Below are positions 1 to 8,175 of a stretch of 25,123 nucleotides of DNA, piece after piece (the first letter of the stretch is position 1; the number at the start of each line of letters is the position of its first letter). The position numbers were made by a program, and so were the translations under genes. Source of the DNA: JAYVJH01 sp043777595 (lineage in GTDB: Bacteria > Bacteroidota > Bacteroidia > Cytophagales > Spirosomataceae); assembly GCA_043777595.1 (NCBI GenBank), contig JAYWHT010000117.1, positions 1 to 25,123 on the forward strand, read 5' to 3'. The notes beneath the pieces were generated by a model. That model saw only the letters and a program-made list of their open reading frames with translations, did no database searches and was not told the DNA's origin.

Positions 1-101
1 TTTCAAATATTGACTGGGGTTTATAAAATAGTCCTCCTGACACCAAAAAATAGCGATACTCAATGAACAAAATCTTTTCATGGTTTTAGCAATTAATAAC
101 T

Positions 102-121
102 GTCGGGTGGAAACACCCGAC
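102..121. repeat. Perfect hairpin with GAAA tetraloop (REP-like or terminator)
   Basis: The arms GTCGGGTG and CACCCGAC pair perfectly over 8 bp around a GAAA loop. On the minus strand the hairpin lies about 22 nt after the stop of the small membrane protein gene, so it could end that transcript, although no strong T-run follows. The core GGGTG-GAAA-CACCC resembles the double hairpin at 1320-1362, which suggests a small family of extragenic palindromes. The structure is seen directly; its role is inferred. Confidence 0.6.
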
Positions 122-142
122 TGCTCGCAACGCAACTAAATA

Positions 143-400
143 CTACTTACTCAAAAACAAAACATCAAAATATTTGAAATTCCAAAAAGGAATAAAGTTT
201 TTCCAGAATTGCGCTTTTTTAATAATTTCTAATTCTATAAGCCTTTTACCTGATATAAAAGGGTGGTAAATAACCACATACAGTAAAAGACAAGCAGCGA
301 AGACGTTGTTTGAAATCAAATCTATTTTTGTGAGTGCTACTAAGAACGCTAAAGGCACAAAAATAAAAAAATAAAAAAATATTAACTTGTGTAAATACAT
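143..400 (-). CDS. Small two-helix membrane protein, unknown function
   Basis: This 85-residue protein is not recognised. It begins at an ATG 11 nt after the upstream lipoprotein gene. A GTG further upstream at 436 would add 12 residues and overlap that gene, but the ATG directly before the first hydrophobic stretch (MYLHKLIFFYFF) is the more natural start. Two membrane helices are visible: residues about 4-25 (FFYFFIFVPLAFLVALTKI) and about 31-49 (NNVFAACLLLYVVIYHPFI). A basic and aromatic tail follows (FWKNFIPFWNFKYF). The tight coupling to the upstream lipoprotein suggests a shared transcript. An immunity- or chaperone-type partner role is possible but unproven. Short length and the lack of recognised homology leave some doubt that it is translated. 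Confidence 0.5.
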   Translation of the reverse strand: MYLHKLIFFYFFIFVPLAFLVALTKIDLISNNVFAACLLLYVVIYHPFISGKRLIELEIIKKAQFWKNFIPFWNFKYFDVLFLSK

Positions 401-413
401 AATGATAGTAGGG

Positions 414-1100
414 TTAAAAACAATTTTTTCCTGCACAAGCTATTGCAATTCCAGCTGCTGTTTGGGGCAAGAAAGCCGTCTGAACAAAAATATACACTGA
501 CGCCCATCCATGATTTGAATATGCATCAACTATGCAGTCTGCTGTTGCTTGACCGCAGCCTCTCGCCTGAGGATTAGCATTTGAATAAATACTTTCCGTG
601 CTTAAAGTTACTACTTTTTGATTTTTAGAGAGTGTAAGTTTACTTCCTGTTTCTATCACGCCATAATCTATACTTACACCAGCTATCGTTTTAATTAACA
701 TTGGATTAAGCAGTTCATTATTTTGATTTCTGAATACTACGAATGAAAAACTGACATTATCAGTATTTCCTTTGTAGTTAATAACAATAGCATCTCCAAC
801 AACTCCTGTTGTTGTACTCTGGTACAAGTTATCGAAATCAAAATCTTGTATGTCGACATTAACTAAGCCTTGAGATTTTCCCATTTTTTGCAATAGCGTA
901 GCCGAATGAGTAAAAATATCTTTAACTAGGCCTGATAGTTTTGTATCAATAATTGTTGAAATAGTCATCATATCTGACTGTGCTACTATCTCCGTTCTTG
1001 AAGCGTTTATTGGTATCACATTATGATTTGTAGTATCATTACATGAAATAAAAGCAAGAAGCGTGAAAATAGTTACTATGGTTTTCAATTGAATTTGCAT
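414..1100 (-). CDS. Putative lipoprotein with cysteine-rich hydrophobic C-terminal tail
   Basis: The 228-residue product starts with a lipoprotein-type signal (MQIQLKTIVTIFTLLAFISC, with Cys20 as the lipidation site, followed by NDTT). The same FISC lipobox occurs in the RND adaptor of this window. Residues about 40-175 are hydrophilic and predicted beta-rich, with no recognised domain. The last 48 residues differ in character: an RGCGQATADC segment, then YSNHGWASVYIFV and a hydrophobic run ending ACAGKNCF. That gives four cysteines (182, 189, 222, 227) around a helix-like hydrophobic stretch and a stop right after Cys-Phe. The tail recalls small pore-forming or bacteriocin-like peptides, but this is only a visual resemblance. 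A small membrane protein gene follows closely. Function is unknown. Confidence 0.7.
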   Translation of the reverse strand: MQIQLKTIVTIFTLLAFISCNDTTNHNVIPINASRTEIVAQSDMMTISTIIDTKLSGLVKDIFTHSATLLQKMGKSQGLVNVDIQDFDFDNLYQSTTTGVVGDAIVINYKGNTDNVSFSFVVFRNQNNELLNPMLIKTIAGVSIDYGVIETGSKLTLSKNQKVVTLSTESIYSNANPQARGCGQATADCIVDAYSNHGWASVYIFVQTAFLPQTAAGIAIACAGKNCF

Positions 1101-1319
1101 AATATTAAAATTTTAGAATAAAAAGAATGGTTATGTTTTTAACGTACCTACTAAGCCGGTTGGCTTTGATTTTGAGTATTCACAAATGATTTACCAAAAT
1201 CGAATAATCTCTTGTTTTTAAATAAGCTTGAACATGATAATTTATGTTTAGTGTTTAAAAAAAAGTAAAAAACTAATTTGTTATAACACCACAAAGGTAG
1301 CAGCTCAAAATGGTAATTG

Positions 1320-1362
1320 TTGGGGTGAAAACACCCCAATTTATGAGGTGTTTTCACCCCAA
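1320..1362. repeat. 16-bp inverted repeat, double-hairpin element
   Basis: The left arm TTGGGGTGAAAACACC (1320-1335) and right arm GGTGTTTTCACCCCAA (1347-1362) are perfect complements separated by 11 nt. Each arm also contains its own small hairpin (GGGGTG-AAAA-CACC and GGTG-TTTT-CACC), so two alternative folds are possible. It starts 12 nt beyond the stop codon of the HTH gene on the minus strand and could act as its terminator. It is related in sequence to the hairpin at 102-121. The rest of 1101-1374 shows no gene. Confidence 0.7.
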
Positions 1363-1374
1363 TTTTATTGTTTT

Positions 1375-1740
1375 TTACGTTGCAAAGTCGCCTGTTTCTC
1401 TGTTTTTCTGTTTTTCTGTTTCCTGTTTCCTGTTTCCTGTTTCCTGTTTTTCTGCCCCTTGGGCAGGGTTTATAAAAATGCTGGATATAGACTGAAAAAA
1501 TGCACAGTTTTTAAGCACAAACTTGAGAATTGTACGATTGCCTTTAAGTCCCAATTTTTCACCAATACGGTTTTTATAATTGGCTATACTTTTGGGGCTG
1601 ACGCACATGGCATCGGCCACTTCCTCGTTGGTCGGGTCGGCAGTCAGGCGGCGTAGTAGCTCTGTCTCTCTGTCAGTGAGGTCTTTCAGTAGCTTTGTCA
1701 GAGTTGCGTCTTCGGTATTTGGAGAAGTTGCAGTATTCAT
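1375..1740 (-). CDS. LuxR/GerE-type helix-turn-helix regulator, stand-alone
   Basis: From the ATG at 1740 the protein has 121 residues. Residues about 21-78 form a GerE/LuxR-type DNA-binding domain: LTDRETELLRRL, the NEEVADAMCVSPKSIANYKNRI helix-turn-helix, then a final helix ILKFVLKN. No receiver, ligand-binding or TPR domain precedes it, so it is only an output domain, as in some stand-alone Cytophagales regulators. Residues about 97-118 (EKQETGNRKQETEKQKNRE) are encoded by a heptanucleotide repeat tract and are probably not part of the folded domain. An upstream start at 1803 would add a Cys-rich, unlikely leader. A 10-bp inverted repeat lies just upstream of the ATG and may be a regulatory site. 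Targets are unknown. Confidence 0.75.
   Translation of the reverse strand: MNTATSPNTEDATLTKLLKDLTDRETELLRRLTADPTNEEVADAMCVSPKSIANYKNRIGEKLGLKGNRTILKFVLKNCAFFQSISSIFINPAQGAEKQETGNRKQETEKQKNRETGDFAT
1392..1454. repeat. CTGTTTC/CTGTTTTT heptamer-octamer tandem repeat
   Basis: The tract is read as CTGTTTCT, CTGTTTTT twice, CTGTTTC four times, then CTGTTTTT and CTG. It lies inside the 3' end of the HTH gene. Read on the minus strand, three heptamers give 7 codons, producing the KQETGNR-like tail. Unit length changes (7 versus 8 nt) mean that slippage would shift the reading frame and change where the protein ends. Confidence 0.8.
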
Positions 1741-1747
1741 TAGGCTC

Positions 1748-1780
1748 GGGCGTTTGTGTTGGCACAAAAAACAAACGCCC
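1748..1780. promoter_or_regulatory. 10-bp inverted repeat upstream of HTH gene
   Basis: GGGCGTTTGT (1748-1757) and ACAAACGCCC (1771-1780) are perfect inverted arms with a 13-nt spacer. The element ends 7 nt before the start codon of the HTH gene (1740, minus strand), so it probably lies in the 5' untranslated region. It could be an operator for a dimeric regulator, possibly the HTH protein itself, or an RNA hairpin limiting translation. The structure is seen; the role is inferred. Confidence 0.4.
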
Positions 1781-1820
1781 AAACATGTAGAATAAAAACC
1801 CAATTATCAAAATATCTATG

Positions 1821-1864
1821 TGAGATGACCATTTTGCCCCTCCAAATTGCAGGTAGTCATCTCA
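1821..1864. terminator. 9-bp inverted repeat between OMP and HTH genes
   Basis: TGAGATGAC (1821-1829) and GTCATCTCA (1856-1864) are perfect inverted arms around a 26-nt loop. The element lies about 32 nt after the stop of the outer-membrane protein gene on the minus strand. It could be a weak terminator or a regulatory structure ahead of the HTH gene. No U-tract supports a classical terminator. Confidence 0.3.
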
Positions 1865-1895
1865 AAATAGTCAAAAACATTTTCAATAACCCTCT

Positions 1896-2843
1896 CTACA
1901 ATGGTATCAGCACACCTACCGATACCATAATGGTACGGCTGTAAGCATCTTCTTTTACTTTTTCGTTGCCGCCTAAGCCATAATTATAACGCCCTTCGAG
2001 GTTGAGTTTCATTTTGCCAAGCCCAATCTGTACTCCTGCGCCACCCGCTGCTCCGTACTCAATGCGGCGGTCGCCGTCTTCAAATTTTAGGGTTTCTGTA
2101 ATTGTTTGTCCGCCAATAGAACCCGTTGCTGTGCCATTGAGCAAATAAGAGCCAAAACCACCGCCAGTTATAAAAAAACGAAACGAATCGCTCCCTAACG
2201 ATAATTTGAGAAGGACTGGCACAGTGATAGTATTGAAAGACCCTTGTAGGGAAGTGGCAGCATCTGTATATTTGACTCCAATCTGAGAAAACAATATTTC
2301 GGGCTGTACTGATAGCATCTTGCCACCAAGGTTCATCACCAAGCCCCCATGATAGCCGATTCCACTCGTTGTACCTGCTTCTTGAAAAGAACCAGCTTTG
2401 GCTATGGTCATCAAATTGACACCGCCCCGTAGCCCAACATGAAACTTTGAGTCATCGCCGTTGCTACTCTTTGACGATGCTTTGCGTGGCTCTTTTTGTG
2501 GTTTTGACTTAGGGCTATCGGCTACTCTCGACCCCGCCGACCCAGCACTCGGTCGTACATAAGGTTTATCGGCGGCTTTGGGTTTGGTTGTCGTTGCGGG
2601 TTTTGTGGCATTGCCGTTTAGTTTGTCATATTGAGCCTGCATATCTTCTTGCTCGGTCGCTGGGGCTGGCTTGGCTGGGGTAGTTGTAGCAGGTTTTGTT
2701 GTAGGTGGAGAATATGGTTTTGTGGTCGGTGTCGAAGCTGGCTTAGATGCTGGTTTGGTGGCTGGTTTTTTGGTTTGGCCAAAAGCTACGCTCATAAACA
2801 TCACAAAAAACAATGTGAGCAGGGCATTCGTTATCTTTTTCAT
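1896..2843 (-). CDS. Outer-membrane beta-barrel protein (PorT/OMP_b-brl type)
   Basis: The 315-residue protein starts with a clear signal peptide (MKKITNALLTLFFVMFMSVAFGQ; cleavage likely before or after the Gln). Residues about 24-130 are a low-complexity Thr/Pro/Lys/Ala linker (KPATKPASKPASTPTTKP and similar), which probably crosses or contacts the peptidoglycan. Residues about 133-315 show alternating beta-strands typical of small Bacteroidota outer-membrane barrels: FHVGLRGGVNLMTI, GYHGGLVMNL, LSVQPEILFSQIGVKY, ITVPVLLKLSL, RFFITGGGFGSYLL, a GAAGGAGVQIGLGKMKLNLEGRYNYGL segment broken by turns, and a closing TIMVSVGVLIPL strand. It belongs to the porin-like/PorT outer-membrane superfamily by pattern. 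The ligand or partner is unknown. It is transcribed alone, divergently from the BatA-like gene. Confidence 0.85.
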   Translation of the reverse strand: MKKITNALLTLFFVMFMSVAFGQTKKPATKPASKPASTPTTKPYSPPTTKPATTTPAKPAPATEQEDMQAQYDKLNGNATKPATTTKPKAADKPYVRPSAGSAGSRVADSPKSKPQKEPRKASSKSSNGDDSKFHVGLRGGVNLMTIAKAGSFQEAGTTSGIGYHGGLVMNLGGKMLSVQPEILFSQIGVKYTDAATSLQGSFNTITVPVLLKLSLGSDSFRFFITGGGFGSYLLNGTATGSIGGQTITETLKFEDGDRRIEYGAAGGAGVQIGLGKMKLNLEGRYNYGLGGNEKVKEDAYSRTIMVSVGVLIPL

Positions 2844-3001
2844 AATTGTTAATAAATTTAAAGAAATTTGATGGTTACTTTGTCTGACAATGTTAGTTAA
2901 TAAATCACAAACCGATGGTCATTTTTGATTAAACGGCGTATCTAATTGATTATTTGGCTATATTGTTGTCGTTGGCTTAATTATTGTTTTGTAAACTAAT
3001 T

Positions 3002-5062
3002 ATGAATTTTCTATTTCCTGCTTTTTTGTGGAGTCTGTTGGCCGTTGCCATTCCGATTGCTATCCATCTATTTAATTTTCGGCGTACTCGTCGAGTTTAC
3101 TTCTCGAACGTTGCCTTGCTCAAAAACGTAGAGCAAGAAACAAGCTCGTTTAGGCGGCTCAAACAGTGGCTCATTTTGGCGGCACGAGTGCTGGCGGTGG
3201 CAGCACTGGTTTTGGCTTTTGCTCAACCCTATTTGCCCAGCAAAAACAAATCGGGTATTGACCGCTCGGGGGTTACGAGTATTTATTTGGACAATTCGTT
3301 TTCGATGCAAAACGAAGACAATAACCAACGCTATTTGGACATTGCCACCCAAAAACTTGATCAATTACTCGGCCTTTTTAAAAATGCAACTAATGTACAA
3401 CTCGTTACCAACGACTTTGCAAGCCAAGAGCAGTTGCTGAGTGCCTCTACCAAAATCAAAGACCGCCTCACAACCATCAAACTGGCGCATACGTCTCGTA
3501 GTTTAGACAATGTGTTTAGACGGCAACAAAATTTATTGTCTCGGTATTCGAGCGGAAAGAACCAGTTATTTTGGTTTTCAGATTTTCAAAAAAGTACAGT
3601 TGGCGACCTATACAAATTCAAAATCGATAGTAACAGTCGGCTTTTTGTTGTGCCTGTTCAAGCCAAAACTACCCAAAACGTTTTTGTAGATTCAGTCTGG
3701 CTCAATACACCTTTTATCAGAGAATTTCAGAACAATATCATATTTACAAAAGTCAGCAACTCGGGCAGTAGCGATGTCAAAAACTTGATTATTAAGTTGT
3801 TCATTGACAATACACAGGTTTCGACAGCCCCCGTGAGCCTTTCGGCCAATGGCTCGGCTACCGTTTCATTCAATTTTAATATCCGTGGAAAAGGCTACAA
3901 GCGAGGACGTATTACTTTTGACGACTTTCCTATAACGTTTGACAACAACTATTTTTTTGTACTCAACGCTTCGCCTACCATCAGGGTCTCGCACTTTTAT
4001 AGCCAGCAAGCACCACAGCAATATATTCAGAATGTATTTGACAACGATAGTCTTTTTGCTTTACAGAGTTTCAACGTCAATAATACCAACTTAGGAATTT
4101 TGAAAACAACTGACTTGATTGTGCTGGAAGGAATAGAAAAAATAGAAGGTGCGCTACGGTCTGAGGTGAGTGATTTTGTCAAAAATGGTGGTACACTATT
4201 GCTCATTCCACCCACTTCGCCCGATGTAGCTTCTTACAGTGGTTTTTTGTCTAATTTAGGAATAAACGGCCTTATGTCAAGAGCCAACCAGCCGCCCAAT
4301 GTTGTACCATTGTCTAATCCTGACAGAAATAGTATTTTTTTTGCAGACGTTTTTGAGCAATCTATCCGAAGCGAAAACGTTGATATGCCTAACGTGTCGC
4401 CAGTTTGGCAATGGCAAGCCAACGGCAGCCGTATTTTGTCGGCTCGTAGTGGCGATGTGTTTTTGAGCCAGTCGGCTACTCAAAAGGGTAAGGTGTTTGT
4501 GTTGGCCAGCCCACTACAAGACTTGTATGGCAACTTTGGCCAAAATGCGCTATTTGTACCAACCATGTACAAAATAGCCTCCCTAAGTGCCAAACAAGAA
4601 CGAGCGGCTTATTCGTTTGCCGAAAACACCATTACCCTCACCATCAAAAACACTGCGGCAAACACCACTTTTAAACTCAAAAAAGACAAACTCGAAATTA
4701 TACCCATACAATTATTGAACGGCGAACAACTCACGCTCGAATTACCCAAAAGTAACCAACTCAGTGCCGACCAAGAAATAGAAGCAGGTTATTATGAACT
4801 CCAAGCCAACGGCCAACGCCAGCAACTATTGGCCATCAATCAAGATAACCGAGAGTCTAAACTTGATTTTTATACACCTACCGAACTGCGACAAGCCTTT
4901 GGCAACCAGCCCAATATTCAGGTTTTTGACAGCGTTGCCGATGGCGATTTTGTAACGTCTTTTGAAAAAGAAAATGTAGGATTGAGCCTCTGGAAATATT
5001 TTTTGTGTGCCGCACTGGTATTTTTATTGGGTGAAATTTTAATTATAAGGTTTGTTAAATAG
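3002..5062 (+). CDS. BatA/vWA-type membrane protein (aerotolerance N-terminal domain)
   Basis: The 686-residue product starts at the ATG at 3002, which opens directly with MNFLFPAFLWSLLAVAIPIA, the typical N-terminal double-membrane-segment domain of BatA-like proteins (FNFRRTRRVYFSNVALLKNV follows helix 1; helix 2 spans about 56-76). A von Willebrand A-like domain begins near residue 93 with a MIDAS-type DNSFSM motif (97-102). The middle part (about 200-520) is beta-rich, with a glutamine-amidotransferase-like stretch (TDLIVLEGI, FVKNGGTLLLIPP). A single C-terminal helix (WKYFLCAALVFLLGEILIIRF) anchors it. The family is common in Bacteroidota next to MoxR/Bat genes, but none are seen here. 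It converges on the RND pump gene with only 10 nt between the stops and no visible terminator. Exact function is unknown. Confidence 0.85.
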   Translation: MNFLFPAFLWSLLAVAIPIAIHLFNFRRTRRVYFSNVALLKNVEQETSSFRRLKQWLILAARVLAVAALVLAFAQPYLPSKNKSGIDRSGVTSIYLDNSFSMQNEDNNQRYLDIATQKLDQLLGLFKNATNVQLVTNDFASQEQLLSASTKIKDRLTTIKLAHTSRSLDNVFRRQQNLLSRYSSGKNQLFWFSDFQKSTVGDLYKFKIDSNSRLFVVPVQAKTTQNVFVDSVWLNTPFIREFQNNIIFTKVSNSGSSDVKNLIIKLFIDNTQVSTAPVSLSANGSATVSFNFNIRGKGYKRGRITFDDFPITFDNNYFFVLNASPTIRVSHFYSQQAPQQYIQNVFDNDSLFALQSFNVNNTNLGILKTTDLIVLEGIEKIEGALRSEVSDFVKNGGTLLLIPPTSPDVASYSGFLSNLGINGLMSRANQPPNVVPLSNPDRNSIFFADVFEQSIRSENVDMPNVSPVWQWQANGSRILSARSGDVFLSQSATQKGKVFVLASPLQDLYGNFGQNALFVPTMYKIASLSAKQERAAYSFAENTITLTIKNTAANTTFKLKKDKLEIIPIQLLNGEQLTLELPKSNQLSADQEIEAGYYELQANGQRQQLLAINQDNRESKLDFYTPTELRQAFGNQPNIQVFDSVADGDFVTSFEKENVGLSLWKYFLCAALVFLLGEILIIRFVK

Positions 5063-5072
5063 TGTTTTTTGC

Positions 5073-8000
5073 CTAACTTATTTTGGGCGGCATGAGCTTG
5101 TACATAACGGGCGTAAGGATGCGTGAAAGAATTGTAGAACTAATGAGGCCACCAATCAGCACCCATGCCAGTGGGCTATAAAGTGGGTTGGCTTCGATGG
5201 CCAGCGGTATAAGGCCACCAATGGCTGTGAGCGATGTCAAAACTATGGGCACAAAACGTATTTCGCCAGCTTGTTCTATGGCTTCGATTAGTGGCATACC
5301 GTCTTGGCGTAGTTGATTGGTAAAGTCCACCAAAAGTATTGAGTTTTTGACTTCTATGCCTACAAGCGCAATAAGCCCAACAATAGCCACAAACGACAAC
5401 GGATAACCCACCAAATACAAAGCCGAAAATGCTCCAATGACCCCCAACGGAATGACCGAAAGCACAATTAGCGAACTCTTGAAAGTGCCAAATTCGAGAA
5501 TTAACACGCCAATAAATCCAAAAATAGTCAGCAAAATAATCGTCCCCAAACCACCAAACGATTTTTGACGGGCTTCCAATTCGCCTGCTGCTTTGTACTT
5601 AAAGCCTTCGGGCATTGGGTATTTGTCGAGCTTGGCAATGACTTCGTTATAGACTTTGTCAATCTGGTAGCCTGTTTTTAAATTGGCCGTAAGAGTTACC
5701 AATCGGTCGAGATTATAGTGCCTAATCTGGTTTGCGCTCGTCTCAAATTGTATATCGGCAATCTGGCGCAGCGGCACCGCCCCACCCATCATTGTATTGA
5801 TATAAAGACTATTGAGGCTTTCGAGGGTTGTTGTATTGCCTTTGGGAAGCGTAACATTGATGTTATAGTCGTCGCCGTTGGTGTCTCTAAATGTGCCAAT
5901 GTTAAGCCCTGCAATAGCCAATCTGACTGTGCGATTGATGTCGGCAATAGCTATACCCAGCAGCCCAGCTTTTTCTTTGTTTATTTTGACACGTATATCG
6001 GTTTTTCGGTAAGCCAGTGGGTTGTTTACATAGACAGTTCCCTCGGTTTCTTGTAATATTTTCTGTACATCGTTGGCTATTTTTCGTTGTTTTTCGAGGT
6101 CTTCACCATAAATTCTGATAGCGATGGGTGCTTCGACTGGTGGGCCTTGCTCAAAATCTTTGACCTGAATCACGGCATTGGCTACTCCCGAAAATTGACT
6201 ACGAAGTTGGTCGATGAGTACTGTTTTTTGTGCGGGCGTTATGTCGTTGGCTTGTACAAAAAACTCGGCATAGTTGGCCGTTTCGTTTCGTTGAATGATA
6301 TTATAATAAATACGGGGATTGCCCCTGCCTACGTTGGTAGTGTAGTATTTTATCTCTTTGGTTTGTTTCAATTTTGCTTCAATTAGTTTGGCCACACGGT
6401 TGGTTTCAGATAGAGCCGAGCCGTCGGGTGTTTCGGCGGTTATCAAAAACATAGGCTTCTCAGACTTCGGAAAAAGCGCAAAACCTATTCTTTTGGGAAT
6501 TTGTAACGACAACCCAAACAACAATACAGCCACAGCCAGCGTAGGCCACGGATGGCGCAAAGCCCAGTGCAAAAGTTTTGAGTATGAGCCACTTATTAGT
6601 TTTTTTAAGGCTCGCATAAATATATTTCCGTTGGGGTTGTGGTCATGTTTTAAGATACGGCTGCTTAAAAATGGCACAATAGTGAGCGACACAATCATAG
6701 AAGCCAAGATAGTCATGGTAACAGCAATGGGCAGGCTTCTGATAAATTGCCCCGACGACTCAGGCAAAAAATTGAGTGGCAAAAAAGCCAAAATCAATGT
6801 AACAGTACAGCCAATGACGGCCAGCGTAATTTGTTTGGTGGCTTTGATGGCCGCTTCGCGCTTGTTGTAGCCGTCTCGCATCCAGCGTTCTATGTTTTCG
6901 ACAACCACTATGCTGTCGTCCACCAAAATACCCAAAGCCACGATAAGCCCCACTACGCTTAATTGATTGATACTAAACCCCAAAAAGTCAATAGCCGCCA
7001 AGCCAATAGCCAACGACAACGGAATAGAAACCATGACCACTATCGCTGCCCGAAAACCCAATGGTAGCAGCGTGAGCGACACCAGCAAGATGGCAATGGC
7101 GAAGTCTTTGGCAAAATTATTGAGGCGTTTGGTGACACTGACCGACTGGTCGAAGTTTTTGACTAATTTGATATTTGAAGGCAATGTTTTCTCAAACGAT
7201 TCGATAATTGGGTTGATTATTGCCCCTGTTTTACTGATATTTTTACCTTCTTTTTGAGCCACCGTTACCAGCGCACAGCGGTGGCCATTGAGCCGTGTGA
7301 GGTAGGTTTCTTCTTCATAATTATAACCCACTTCGGCTATGTCTTTCAAATAAACTATTTTTGTGCCATTAGTGCCTACAATCGTATTACCAATTTCTTC
7401 GAGCGACTTGTATTTTTCGGTTGTTTTTACATTAAATTTTCGTGAACCAAGGCTCAGACTGCCTGCTGGAATAACCAAGTTTTCGGACTGTAACGCACCC
7501 AAAATTCGATTGGCGGGGATATTGACCTGCGCCATTTTTTCGATATTTAGTGCCACCCGAATATTGGTATTTGGGTAGCCCCAGTCTTTGGCTTTTTTGA
7601 GTGCTGGTACTTTTTCGAGTAGTTTACGGAGTCGCTCGGCTTGCTGCCCCAGTTCTCGGTTCGAGACCACGTCCGACACCAATGCGGCTTGCATTACGCT
7701 CACGTCGGTAGGCGTAAAACGCTGTATGTCAATCCGATAAATATCTTGCGGCAGTTCTTTTTGAAGTGCATTAACTTCTCGGACGGTAGCCTGATAATTA
7801 TCATCGCTACTCGACTCGTTCCACTCAAACTCGATTCTGACCGAAGCCACACCATCGCCGATATAAGTAATGATTTCTTTGACATTGTCGAGTTCGTTGA
7901 ATCGGCTTTCGGCTTTATCCACAATCAACTCCTCCATGTCCACGGCATCGGTGCCAGGATATACAAAAATAACAGCTACGCTTCGGGTAGTCATGTCGGG

Positions 8001-8111
8001 GTCTTCGGAGCGGGGCATATTCACCAGTGAGTTAATGCCCAAAGCCACCACTCCCAAAAACATAACCAACATAAATTGCCAGTTTTTGACGCTAAATTCT
8101 GAAATATTCAT
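5073..8111 (-). CDS. RND efflux pump permease (AcrB/HAE1-like)
   Basis: The 1012-residue product has full RND length and layout: a first membrane helix at about 12-29, then the family-typical SEDPDM stretch and a periplasmic porter domain (about 32-330). Next come a block of membrane helices (about 336-500), a second porter half beginning after the helix at about 525-545 (RIGFALFPKSEKPMFLITAE), and a final helix block (about 855-1010). The proton-relay acidic pair is present in helix 4 (GILVDDSIVVVENIERW, D398/D399). It works with the adaptor lipoprotein and TolC-like channel encoded upstream in the same direction to export a substrate across both membranes. Whether the substrate is a drug, metal or metabolite cannot be told; no heavy-metal signature is evident. 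A four-helix-bundle gene and repeats separate it from the adaptor gene. Confidence 0.95.
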   Translation of the reverse strand: MNISEFSVKNWQFMLVMFLGVVALGINSLVNMPRSEDPDMTTRSVAVIFVYPGTDAVDMEELIVDKAESRFNELDNVKEIITYIGDGVASVRIEFEWNESSSDDNYQATVREVNALQKELPQDIYRIDIQRFTPTDVSVMQAALVSDVVSNRELGQQAERLRKLLEKVPALKKAKDWGYPNTNIRVALNIEKMAQVNIPANRILGALQSENLVIPAGSLSLGSRKFNVKTTEKYKSLEEIGNTIVGTNGTKIVYLKDIAEVGYNYEEETYLTRLNGHRCALVTVAQKEGKNISKTGAIINPIIESFEKTLPSNIKLVKNFDQSVSVTKRLNNFAKDFAIAILLVSLTLLPLGFRAAIVVMVSIPLSLAIGLAAIDFLGFSINQLSVVGLIVALGILVDDSIVVVENIERWMRDGYNKREAAIKATKQITLAVIGCTVTLILAFLPLNFLPESSGQFIRSLPIAVTMTILASMIVSLTIVPFLSSRILKHDHNPNGNIFMRALKKLISGSYSKLLHWALRHPWPTLAVAVLLFGLSLQIPKRIGFALFPKSEKPMFLITAETPDGSALSETNRVAKLIEAKLKQTKEIKYYTTNVGRGNPRIYYNIIQRNETANYAEFFVQANDITPAQKTVLIDQLRSQFSGVANAVIQVKDFEQGPPVEAPIAIRIYGEDLEKQRKIANDVQKILQETEGTVYVNNPLAYRKTDIRVKINKEKAGLLGIAIADINRTVRLAIAGLNIGTFRDTNGDDYNINVTLPKGNTTTLESLNSLYINTMMGGAVPLRQIADIQFETSANQIRHYNLDRLVTLTANLKTGYQIDKVYNEVIAKLDKYPMPEGFKYKAAGELEARQKSFGGLGTIILLTIFGFIGVLILEFGTFKSSLIVLSVIPLGVIGAFSALYLVGYPLSFVAIVGLIALVGIEVKNSILLVDFTNQLRQDGMPLIEAIEQAGEIRFVPIVLTSLTAIGGLIPLAIEANPLYSPLAWVLIGGLISSTILSRILTPVMYKLMPPKIS

Positions 8112-8127
8112 ATTTTTTTAGTGAAGA

Positions 8128-8173
8128 GTGAAGAGTGAGAAATGAAAAACGTTTTTCACTTCTCACTCTTCAC
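8128..8173. repeat. 46-bp palindrome made of GTGAAGAGTGAGAA-type repeat
   Basis: Positions 8128-8150 and 8151-8173 are reverse complements over 23 bp with a single mismatch and no spacer. The sequence is the same simple repeat found upstream of the four-helix gene and around TolC/MBL, here as two head-to-head copies. A further partial copy starts at 8121. It fills the gap between the stop of the four-helix gene (8176) and the start of the pump gene (8111). As RNA it would form a long hairpin just before the pump start codon. Confidence 0.85.
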
Positions 8174-8175
8174 TT

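Noticed and set aside
400..436. GTG start at 436 for the small membrane protein
   Set aside because: It would overlap the lipoprotein gene and add a polar leader; the ATG at 400 sits directly before the first helix.
1348..1656. Plus-strand frame of 102 residues over the HTH gene
   Set aside because: Low-complexity Phe/Cys/Val sequence produced by the heptamer repeat and the antisense of the HTH domain.
5718..8121. Several plus-strand frames of 60-170 residues within the RND gene
   Set aside because: All are antisense shadows of the strongly supported RND permease.
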